A stretch of DNA of 38,831 nt from GWC2-45-44 sp041661665 (GTDB taxonomy: Bacteria > Planctomycetota > Phycisphaerae > Sedimentisphaerales > UBA12454): assembly GCA_041661665.1 (NCBI GenBank), contig JBAZTW010000024.1:1-38831 (forward strand), written 5' to 3'. Shown here one piece after another: positions 1-7,042 of the stretch (the first letter of the stretch is position 1; every line of letters begins with the position of its first letter). A program made the translations under genes and the position numbers. A model generated the notes under the pieces. That model was not told where the DNA came from, made no database searches, and was given only the letters and a program-made list of their open reading frames with translations.

Positions 1-249
1 CCCAAGCGATAGCGCAGGGTGTTTTGTTCAGAGCCCAAGCGATAGCGCAGGGTGTTTTGTTCAGAGCCCAAGCGATAGCGCAGGGTGTTTTATTTAGCCC
101 CCTGGCCTGCCAGGGGGTTCGTCATTCTCGCCGCCCACTGTCATTTCAACCGCAACAGAGCCGCGAGCATTAGCGACCGGTCATTAAAAATCTTATCGCC
201 GCAGGCGATTCCGCAAATCTTCAATTTTCAATCTTCATTCTTCATTCTT
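1..249. repeat. Intergenic repeat cluster: 33-bp tandem units plus palindrome
   Basis: The window opens inside a tandem array. The unit beginning CCCAAGCGATAGCGCAGGG starts at 1, 34 and 67, a period of 33 bp. The array runs straight into a hairpin repeat at 94-120 (TTAGCCCCCTGG, loop, CCAGGGGGTTC). Further on is a related CAGAGCCGCGAGC motif (153-181), then A/T-rich pyrimidine tracts (206-250) of a kind that recurs in this window. No gene is seen here; the long plus-strand reading frame across it is made of repeat sequence. The array may extend to the left of the window. Confidence 0.8.
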
Positions 250-960
250 CTATTTCGCCCCCGCCATTTGCCTTCGTTTTCTCTGATTGATAGTTCTTAC
301 AGGCATGCATTGCGTTTGATTTATATCGCTTGCGACCTTAACCGCGTCAACTGCGTTTTCCGCGAAAAGGTCTGCTCCAATTTCTTCCCAAAGTCCCTCT
401 GCTCGGCCAAACACGCCGCCCGACAGCATTATTTTCATTGTGGGATGAGCGTTCACTTCTCTTATCCGGTCAATTATACTGCGTATCTCAGGAGTTTCGC
501 TCGGCTCTGAGCCGTATATCACAAGAACATCCGGGCCAAACTGATTAACATAAGTAAGTATATCGTCGTTAGTCATACCGCCGCCGAGAAACCTCACATC
601 CCATCCGGAGCTTTCAAACATATCTGCTATCATTTGGCCGCCAAGTTCGCCGGTTTCGCGAAGAGAACTGCAAACAGTCACTTTTTTGTCTATCTGACTC
701 TGACGGGGAAGTTTGTTCTGGAGCTGGTCAACAATCGTACGATTAATCCTTGTGGCCAAATGCTCCTGTGCCGCTGTTATCCTGTCGGCACGGTGAAGCT
801 TGTCGATTTCAACCATAACTGGCCAGATTACATCGCAGTACACGCCGGTGATTAAGGCGTTGTTTTGATGAAGGACGCCCTCAATAATCGTCCTGCAATG
901 CCTTCTGTCGCCGGTCAATAACGCTTCAAGATACTTTTCCATTAATACTTCGCTAATCAT
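250..960 (-). CDS. Cobalamin-binding-fold protein lacking the canonical B12-ligand histidine
   Basis: A 236-residue cytosolic protein. Residues 1-80 resemble the helical B12-binding-2 cap, including a TAAQEHLAT segment typical of such caps. Residues 93-215 resemble the Rossmann-like B12-binding domain, with a CSSL strand, a GGGMTNDD turn and an LSGGVF strand. These folds occur in methyltransferase corrinoid proteins and in light- or B12-sensing regulators. The lower-ligand motif D-x-H-x-x-G is replaced by E102-T-G-E-L-G107, so the histidine is missing; it may bind cobalamin without His ligation or bind another ligand. No DNA-binding domain is present. I chose the ATG at 960 because GGAG lies 8 bases upstream; an in-frame TTG at 1017 would add 19 unconvincing residues. 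It stands alone between repeat-rich gaps. The fold is likely; the function is unknown. Confidence 0.75.
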   Translation of the reverse strand: MISEVLMEKYLEALLTGDRRHCRTIIEGVLHQNNALITGVYCDVIWPVMVEIDKLHRADRITAAQEHLATRINRTIVDQLQNKLPRQSQIDKKVTVCSSLRETGELGGQMIADMFESSGWDVRFLGGGMTNDDILTYVNQFGPDVLVIYGSEPSETPEIRSIIDRIREVNAHPTMKIMLSGGVFGRAEGLWEEIGADLFAENAVDAVKVASDINQTQCMPVRTINQRKRRQMAGAK

Positions 961-1017
961 TTTTTTGTCTCCAATTCCATTTTTTGAACCAATTTTGCCT
1001 GTTTTTTCGAATTCCAA

Positions 1018-1379
1018 AATCCATTGCCGACTAAATTCTGCTTATCTCGTAGGGTGGGCTCGCCTGTCCTGAGCTTGCCTGCGGTGAGCACCGTCGAACA
1101 GTCGAAGGGGTAGCCCACGCGGTTTTTCTTTGGCGAAGACGGATGCCGATTCCACAAATTTTCAATCTTCATTTTTCAATTTTCAATTATGTTAAATTGG
1201 GTAATCTATAATCAATATCGGAGAGTGGCTTTGAAAAACTTTAGTTAAAATAGGTAATTTTGGGGATTTTGGTAAAATTCTTGAAAAACACGGATTTTTA
1301 CGAGTTTTCGAGAAGTTTTGGAAACAATTATCAGCAATAAAGTCGATTTTTATTCTTCACCCAAAGCCTTCGGGCTATA
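1018..1379. repeat. Intergenic stretch with a repeat nested inside another repeat
   Basis: This 362-bp gap contains GTAGGGTGGGCT at 1049-1060 and TAGCCCACGCGG at 1111-1122. These are the two halves of a hairpin repeat that is intact elsewhere, for example at 20067-20090. They are separated by 50 bp of a different repeat (TCCTGAGC ... GTCGAAGGGG). After this come a GATTCCACAAAT motif and A/T-rich sequence to 1379. No gene or clear promoter is visible. Confidence 0.8.
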
Positions 1380-2495
1380 TTACAAAAATCTGACACAGGC
1401 CGGTTTGGGAATGGATATCTTGCATCCTGTAGGTTCGAGTGTGCCGGTTTTAACATTTATTCTGAAGACGACGATTGAATTGCTGTCTTGATTGGCTACA
1501 AGGCAGAATGTTCCTGTCGGGTCAATGCAGAAATTTCTTGGCGTTTTGATGTCGGCAATTTCATATTCGATGAAAGTTAATTTTCCTGTACCAGCGTTGA
1601 TTTTGTATGCGGCAATACTGTCGTGTCCGCGATTTGAACCGTAAAGAAATTTCCCATTCGGATGAACGCATATTTCGGCGGGATAATTAGAGCCGTTGTA
1701 ATCTTCAGGAATGGTTTTTATAATCTGAATTTCTGTGAGATTGCCCGATTGCGAATTATACGAAAATGCGGTTATTGTAGAATCAAGTTCATTGATGACG
1801 TAGGCGAACTTTCCAGATGGATGAAATGTAAAATGACGGGGGCCTGCGCCGGGCTTGAGTTTTACAAATGGGGGATTATTCGGGCTTATGCTTCCTGTTT
1901 TCGGATTTGATTTATAAATCATTATCTTATCGGTTCCAAGGTCTGCTGCGAAAATAAAACGCCCGTCAGGACTGGAATTAATTGAATGAGCGTGCGGGCT
2001 TTGCTGCCGATTAGGGTTCACGCTGAAACCTTCATACTGAAAAAAGCATAAAGGTTCTGCCAGCTTGCCATTCGCCCTGATAGAAATATCAGAAATACTG
2101 CCGCTTGTATAATTGGCGACAAACAGATTTTTCCCGGTATGGCTGATGCTTAGATGACAGGGATTGATGCCGTTTGATTGCTGGTGATTTAGATATTTAA
2201 GCTCTCCGGTTTTACGATTGACTGCGAATGAATTCACATAACCTGTGCCGTTCGATTCACTGATGGAATAGAGGAAACGACGGCTTGGATGTATTTGAAG
2301 AAATGATGGGTTGTCTGCTTCGGCGGCAAGTACCGCATCGGAAAGTTGCCCAGTCTCAAGGTCAAGGGTGCTGCGGTATATCCCTTTGCCGGTATTCTTG
2401 CCTTCGGTATAAGTCCCAACATATAAATGAAACGATTTAGCTGAAGCCGTAGATATGGTCATAATAAAAAATGCTGTTATAGTAAAAAATTTCAT
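1380..2495 (-). CDS. Exported lactonase-family seven-bladed beta-propeller protein
   Basis: A 371-residue protein of the lactonase family that includes 6-phosphogluconolactonase (Pgl, YbhE type), some members of which hydrolyse sugar lactones. It shows the repeated blade motifs HPSRRFLYSISE, GAGPRHFTFHPSGKFAYVINE and ICVHPNGKFLYGSNRGHDS. Unlike cytosolic Pgl it starts with a signal peptide (MKFFTITAFFIMTISTASA), so it should act in the periplasm or outside the cell, and its substrate cannot be read from sequence. The ATG at 2495 is preferred: AAGG lies about 12 bases upstream and the signal peptide begins there. A longer frame to 2618 would be translated repeat DNA. It is flanked by repeats on both sides, with no partner genes. 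Confidence 0.85.
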   Translation of the reverse strand: MKFFTITAFFIMTISTASAKSFHLYVGTYTEGKNTGKGIYRSTLDLETGQLSDAVLAAEADNPSFLQIHPSRRFLYSISESNGTGYVNSFAVNRKTGELKYLNHQQSNGINPCHLSISHTGKNLFVANYTSGSISDISIRANGKLAEPLCFFQYEGFSVNPNRQQSPHAHSINSSPDGRFIFAADLGTDKIMIYKSNPKTGSISPNNPPFVKLKPGAGPRHFTFHPSGKFAYVINELDSTITAFSYNSQSGNLTEIQIIKTIPEDYNGSNYPAEICVHPNGKFLYGSNRGHDSIAAYKINAGTGKLTFIEYEIADIKTPRNFCIDPTGTFCLVANQDSNSIVVFRINVKTGTLEPTGCKISIPKPACVRFL

Positions 2496-2905
2496 TCTTA
2501 TAACCTTATGCGTATCTCTAAAAAATGCGTAAATCAGAGCCCAAGCGACAGCGCAGGGGGTTTTCTTTAGCCCCCTGGCCTGCCAGGGGGTTCTTTTTAA
2601 TCCGCCGCCCACTGTCATTTCGACTTTTCCTTGTCATTTCGACCCCCGCAGCTTCTTGCCGAGTAGGTCTATGACGAAGCAAGAGCGGGGGGAGAAATCT
2701 TTTTTAATTCCTTACTTCCATTATTCATTTTGTTTCAGAGCCCAAGCGACAGCGCAGGGGGTTCTGGTTAGCCCCCGGCTTTATGCCGGGGGTTCAGTTT
2801 TTCTGTCATTCCCGCGCAGGCGGGAATCCAGTTTTAAATTTTGGTCATTTGATATTGTTTCGGATTTCGATATTAAAATTTAGAAATTTTCAATCTTAAA
2901 TCTTC
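2496..2905. repeat. Repeat-rich intergenic region upstream of the lactonase gene
   Basis: No gene is seen. In order: a half copy of the MITE-like element (2511-2537, GTATCTCTAAAAAATGCG then TAAATCAGAGCC); the CAGAGCCCAAGCGACAGCG repeat; the TTAGCCCCCTGG hairpin (2571-2597); a TGTCATTTCGAC repeat whose CCCCCGC arm is split from its GCGGGGGG arm by an insert (2645-2696); a second CAGAGCCC repeat with a GCCCCCGGC hairpin (2737-2795); and CATTCCCGCGCAGGCGGGAA (2808-2827), a dispersed hairpin of a type common in bacteria. Confidence 0.8.
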
Positions 2906-2993
2906 AGGCAACCTCTAAAAATACGTAAATTCAGAGCCGCGCGACCGGTCAAAAAGTTTATTATGTTTGATTGTCAATTTTTAAAGGTTGCCT
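2906..2993. repeat. MITE-like element, copy 1 (88 bp, terminal inverted repeats)
   Basis: The ends are AGGCAACCTCTAAAAAT (2906-2922) and ATTTTTAAAGGTTGCCT (2977-2993). They are inverted repeats matching at 16 of 17 positions. The middle holds CAGAGCCGCGCGACCGGTC, then a GTTTGATTGTCAA segment. A second copy lies in the opposite orientation at 36555-36653. No reading frame is inside, so any movement would need a transposase encoded elsewhere. Confidence 0.75.
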
Positions 2994-3036
2994 TTAAATT
3001 AAGCCGTAGATGAATGGACGAAAAAATTAAAAAAAA

Positions 3037-3074
3037 CGAGCAGTTGTGCCCGGTGAAGAAACACTAACTGCTCG
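3037..3074. other. Hairpin of unknown role upstream of groES
   Basis: CGAGCAGTT (3037-3045) and AACTGCTCG (3066-3074) are a perfect 9-bp inverted repeat around a 20-base loop, followed by the purine-rich tract CAGGAGGAGGAAGAAGAAG. A 17-codon frame (ATG 3014, TAA 3065-3067) crosses the left arm and loop and stops at the start of the right arm, but it has no good ribosome binding site. It is not followed by a T-run, so it is not an obvious terminator, and its sequence is not CIRCE. The remaining stretch to 3406 is A/T-rich with no other gene; a TATAAT at 3275-3280 has no matching -35. Confidence 0.5.
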
Positions 3075-3406
3075 CAGGAGGAGGAAGAAGAAGATTACAT
3101 TATTTAATTATACTATATAATCGGCTGCTTGTTCATAATTTCATTAGAAATTTTATTAAAAAAATGAAAAGAAAAAACCTTTTTTTTATTTTTTTGCAAA
3201 ATTCCCGTTAAAACAGGCAATTTAAGACTGGACAAAACCGCACAAGTATTATATACTCTTATGGCAAAAGAAGTTATAATGCAAAAAATTAATGTTAATT
3301 TAGCTAAAAAACCGAAATAACTGGGGTATAAAGAGATATTTTTATAACAAAAAACCTGTTAAAAGATAATTGCAGACAGAATATATGTGATTTTTTTTAG
3401 AATCTT

Positions 3407-3736
3407 ATGGCAGCAGAAAAGAAAACATCAGACATAGATGCCTCGCCGATTGAGACGGTTGAACCTATCGGCAAGCGGATTCTCATCCGTAAGGACGAGG
3501 ATAAAAAAGAAACAAAGGGTGGAATAAAACTGCCCGACAACATCGAAATTCCAACCATCACCGGCAGAATCGTCGCAGTCTCCGCTGAAGTGGAAAATAC
3601 GCCCGAACTTCCTCTGAAAAAATACGACAAGGTGCTTTTCAATCCCAAAGGGGCAATTCCTGTCGATTTCGAAGGCGATAATCGCCTGTTCGTAGTCGAA
3701 GTCGAAAATATCGTCGCCGTATTCAGAAAATCATAA
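3407..3736 (+). CDS. groES: Co-chaperonin GroES (Cpn10)
   Basis: A 109-residue Cpn10-family protein, the lid of the GroEL folding chamber. It shows the family pattern: PIGKRILIRK (about 20-29), TKGGIKLPDN (the mobile loop that contacts GroEL, about 38-47), GRIVAVSAEVE, then KYDKVLFNPKGAIPVDFEG and a C-terminal VVEVENIVAVF strand. It carries about 18 extra N-terminal residues compared with the usual ~95-residue form. No groEL follows; the next gene converges from the other strand, so groEL must lie elsewhere. The Shine-Dalgarno sequence before the ATG is poor, but the next in-frame ATG would be far inside the domain. The family call is firm. Confidence 0.93.
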   Translation: MAAEKKTSDIDASPIETVEPIGKRILIRKDEDKKETKGGIKLPDNIEIPTITGRIVAVSAEVENTPELPLKKYDKVLFNPKGAIPVDFEGDNRLFVVEVENIVAVFRKS

Positions 3737-3756
3737 CAGGCTGAATATCCCGATTG

Positions 3757-4257
3757 TTATTCACTCACATTGTTCGGCTCATTACTATCCTGAACGACGA
3801 CAGCGGCAGGATGCTGCATTTCTATTCTTTTCCGAAGCGACATTGAATTTATAAACAGCATAACGCCAACCACAGTCAACAGAAAAGTCATACCTGTCGC
3901 AGAAGTGGCTATGCCGGTAATTGCGAAGCCTTTGCCTTTTACTGTTCCGCCTGATTTGCCGATTTTGTTCATCCCCGCAATGCCGAGAACAAGCCCGACG
4001 ACCCACACGATAAAAGCTATGGAACCAAAGACAAGACTAAGAATCCACGCAACGAGAACTATCGACTCGAAAACAAGCCCGAATATCGACGTAACGACAA
4101 AGATGCCGAATATTGAAAAGCCGGTAATGCCGAGAATTGTCGACGTTATCGCCCTGACGCTGGTACGCGTTGGTGTAGTGCGAATAAAAACGCCCCCGCA
4201 GTCCTGACACATCGTCGCGTTTTCAAGATTATCGAATCCGCATTTTGGGCAATGCAT
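3757..4257 (-). CDS. Zinc-ribbon, DUF4190-type membrane protein
   Basis: A 166-residue inner-membrane protein. The N-terminus has two CxxC pairs (CPKCG and CQDCG) separated by 13 residues, a small zinc ribbon. Three hydrophobic segments follow: ITSTILGITGFSIFGIFVV, a long one including LVAWILSLVFGSIAFIV, and TGMTFLLTVVGVMLFI. The layout of zinc ribbon, then Gly-rich helices with GLVLGIAGMNKIGKSGG, then a last helix fits the DUF4190 group, whose function is unknown. The ATG at 4257 is preceded by GGAGG at 5-base spacing; the 27 residues upstream in the longer frame are A/T-rich intergenic translation. It converges on groES with a 20-bp gap. Confidence 0.8.
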   Translation of the reverse strand: MHCPKCGFDNLENATMCQDCGGVFIRTTPTRTSVRAITSTILGITGFSIFGIFVVTSIFGLVFESIVLVAWILSLVFGSIAFIVWVVGLVLGIAGMNKIGKSGGTVKGKGFAITGIATSATGMTFLLTVVGVMLFINSMSLRKRIEMQHPAAVVVQDSNEPNNVSE

Positions 4258-4411
4258 AAAAGCCTCCATAAAAAAATCGAAAATCAAAATGCAAAAATCA
4301 AAAGTAAGGATGTCATCGCAGCTTTGCTGCGATTCCACAATTTTTATTTTTTATATTTTATCTTTTATATTCTACAACATCCGGCTTAACAAAACAATAG
4401 CCGATTGTTCA

Positions 4412-7033
4412 TTATTTACTCTTTAAAAAATCCTGTATTTCCGTCAGCAGATTTATCGCCTGAATCGGCGTTAGATTGTTGACATCGAGACTCTTTAAGC
4501 GGTCTAAAGCGTCTTTTTGCTTTTGGTCGAAAAGCGACTCTGCCTGTGCCTGTTTTGTTCGCAGTTTGGTTAACTTTTCGCCGTCAGCCTCTTTTTGGAA
4601 TGTATTTTCCAAATCGTCGAGAATTTCCTTACTGCGTTCTGTGATGGATTTTGGAATCCCGGCAAGCTTGGCGACGTGTATGCCATAGCTTTTGTCCGTG
4701 CCGCCGGGGACGATTTTGTGCAGAAAAACGACTTCGTCCATCCACTCGCGCACAGCCACGTTGCAATTTTTAACATTCACCAGCAAATCCGCCAGAGCGG
4801 TCAGCTCGTGATAATGCGTCGCGAAAAGCGTTCTGCATTTTATTTTGTTTGCGATGTGTTCGGTAATCGCCCAGGCCAGCGAAAGGCCATCATAGGTGCT
4901 TGTGCCTCTGCCGACTTCGTCGAGAATGACGAGAGATTTTTCGGTGGCGTTGTTGATGATGTTGGCTGTCTCGGTCATTTCGACCATAAAGGTTGACTGG
5001 CCTCTGATTAGTTCATCGGATGCGCCGACACGGGTGAAAATTCTGTCAGCGATTCCGATTGTCGCCTGTTTTGCGGGAATAAAACTTCCCGTCTGCGCGA
5101 GCAGAACGAGCAGAGCGGTCTGTCTAATATATGTGCTTTTGCCGCTCATATTCGGGCCGGTGATAATCACTACATCGCCGCTATCAACGCCAAGTTCGAC
5201 ATCGTTAGGCACAAATTCGTTTGCGAGCATTTCAGCAAGCACGGGATGTTTGCCGTCGATGATTATAAGCTCCGTGCCATTGGTAATTTTCGGCCTGGTA
5301 TAATTTCTGGCAGCGGCAACAGAGCCAAGGCCGCAAAGACAATCGCAGGCGGCAATAACATCGGCAAGAGCCATAATCCTGTCGATACAGCCTGCGCATT
5401 GCTGACGAACCTGTTCAAAAATCCGCTGCTCAAGCTCGAGCGATTTTTCGCCGGCGGTTAAAATCTTTTCCTCATATTTTTTCAGTTCATCGGTAATGTA
5501 TCGCTCGGCATTTTTAACCGTCTGCTTGCGAACATAATCGGCGGGCGTTTTATTCGCGTTTGAATGATTTATTTCGATATAATAGCCGAAAACATTATTG
5601 AATCCGATTTTCAGATTCGCGATGCCCGTGCGTTCTATTTCCTTCTGCTGATATTGAGCAAGGAAAGTTCGCGCATCCTTTGAAATGCCTCGAAGCTCGT
5701 CAAGCTCAGCGTTGAAACCGGTTTTTATCACCCCACCATCACGCAGATGCGTCGGGCTTTGGGGCTCAATCGCGGATTCGAGAACAGCCGCCAATTCAGG
5801 CATACAATCGCAGCCTGCGGCAAGTTTAACTAAAAGAGGCGACTTAAAATCGGAAAGAAAAATTTTGAATGGCTCGGTTTTTTTCAAGCTCTGCCAAAGT
5901 GCGAACAAATCTCGCGGCCCCGCACGCAGCGTACTTATACGACCGACAATTCTTTCAAGGTCTGCGTAATTTTTCAATATGCCCCGAAGCTGTTCAAGCA
6001 CGGATTTTTTTTCGAGCAGTTCCGCAATCGCATCCTGTCTCTGCTCAATCGCCCCGACATCGAACAACGGCATACAAAGCCAATATCGAAACATTCGTGC
6101 GCCCATACCTGTCAGAGTTTTATCAACGCTCTCGACAAGCGAGCCTTTTTGCGTCCCTGCCCGAATCGTCGAAAGAACCTCCAGACTTCGCAATGTTGTC
6201 TGGTCGATTTGCAGAAATTTTTTCTGCTCAACAATTTTTATAGTCGTGATGTGGGCAAGCGCGGTCTTCTGCGTTTCCTTTAGATATTCAATTATCGCGC
6301 CGGCAGAACTGATAACCGGACTGTCGTCTTTTATGCCGAAGCCTTCGAGCGTCTTTACGCCGAAATGCTCCAAAAGCCGCTTCTGTGCATCGTAAGGCTC
6401 GAAATACCACGCAGGCCGAAATGTTATCACCGCACCGGCCAGTTGCTCAAGCTGTGTCGCGAGTTTTTTTACTTCCGCGCCGAAAAGTTCGCCTCGTGTC
6501 TCCGGCAAAACACATTCGGCAGGAGCGATTCGCAAAATTTCATCGACGACCGCGCTTTCAGGAACAACACGGGAGAAAAAATGCCCCGTCGAAATATCAA
6601 CCCAGCTTAGCGCAGCGTTTTTTGAATTCAAACTCACCGCGCAAAGAAAATTATCGAGCTTTTCATCGAGCAGATGAGCATCGGTAAGCGTGCCGGGCGT
6701 AATGATTCGTACGACATCGCGCTTGACAACGCCTTTGGCCTGTTTGGGGTCTTCAACCTGTTCGCAGACCGCGACTCGATAACCCGCCTTAATCATTTTT
6801 TTCAAATACGCGTCAATCGCGTGATAAGGCACACCTGCAAGCGGAACCGGATTTTCGCCTTTGCTTCTGCTGGTCAGCGTCAATCCGCAGACCTGCGAGC
6901 AGATTTGAGCGTCTTTGTAAAACGTCTCGTAAAAATCCCCCATTCGGAAAAACAGTATGCAGTCCGGGTGCAGTTGTTTGTAGTGATGAAACTGCTTCAT
7001 CGCCGGCGTTATTTTGTCCTGCTGTATTGTCAT
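4412..7033 (-). CDS. mutS: DNA mismatch repair protein MutS
   Basis: At 873 residues it is close to the usual length. MutS dimers recognise mismatches and recruit MutL. The mismatch-reading motif GDFYETF is at residues 32-38 (Phe34 and Glu36 being the stacking and contact residues). The connector, lever and clamp regions follow, with LRDGGVIKTGFNAELDEL in the core. The ABC ATPase has Walker A GPNMSGKST near 624-632 and Walker B LVILDEVGRGTSTYDG near 700, then the ATHYHEL switch. A C-terminal helical tail ends at DFLKSK. It is the last gene of the obgE-coaX-mnmE-mutS run and starts only 9 bp after the mnmE stop with no clear ribosome binding site, so translation is probably coupled to mnmE. 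mutL is not in the window. Confidence 0.97.
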   Translation of the reverse strand: MTIQQDKITPAMKQFHHYKQLHPDCILFFRMGDFYETFYKDAQICSQVCGLTLTSRSKGENPVPLAGVPYHAIDAYLKKMIKAGYRVAVCEQVEDPKQAKGVVKRDVVRIITPGTLTDAHLLDEKLDNFLCAVSLNSKNAALSWVDISTGHFFSRVVPESAVVDEILRIAPAECVLPETRGELFGAEVKKLATQLEQLAGAVITFRPAWYFEPYDAQKRLLEHFGVKTLEGFGIKDDSPVISSAGAIIEYLKETQKTALAHITTIKIVEQKKFLQIDQTTLRSLEVLSTIRAGTQKGSLVESVDKTLTGMGARMFRYWLCMPLFDVGAIEQRQDAIAELLEKKSVLEQLRGILKNYADLERIVGRISTLRAGPRDLFALWQSLKKTEPFKIFLSDFKSPLLVKLAAGCDCMPELAAVLESAIEPQSPTHLRDGGVIKTGFNAELDELRGISKDARTFLAQYQQKEIERTGIANLKIGFNNVFGYYIEINHSNANKTPADYVRKQTVKNAERYITDELKKYEEKILTAGEKSLELEQRIFEQVRQQCAGCIDRIMALADVIAACDCLCGLGSVAAARNYTRPKITNGTELIIIDGKHPVLAEMLANEFVPNDVELGVDSGDVVIITGPNMSGKSTYIRQTALLVLLAQTGSFIPAKQATIGIADRIFTRVGASDELIRGQSTFMVEMTETANIINNATEKSLVILDEVGRGTSTYDGLSLAWAITEHIANKIKCRTLFATHYHELTALADLLVNVKNCNVAVREWMDEVVFLHKIVPGGTDKSYGIHVAKLAGIPKSITERSKEILDDLENTFQKEADGEKLTKLRTKQAQAESLFDQKQKDALDRLKSLDVNNLTPIQAINLLTEIQDFLKSK

Positions 7034-7042
7034 AGACCGGCA

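Noticed and set aside
85..510. Plus-strand coding frame at the window start
   Set aside because: It is translated repeat sequence followed by the antisense of the cobalamin-fold gene, with no ribosome binding site or family resemblance.
3037..3074. CIRCE heat-shock operator
   Set aside because: The arms do not match TTAGCACTC/GAGTGCTAA and the loop is 20 bases rather than 9.
3275..3280. TATAAT as groES promoter
   Set aside because: The -10 is perfect but no -35 is found at 16-18 bases, and the region is so A/T-rich that chance matches are expected.
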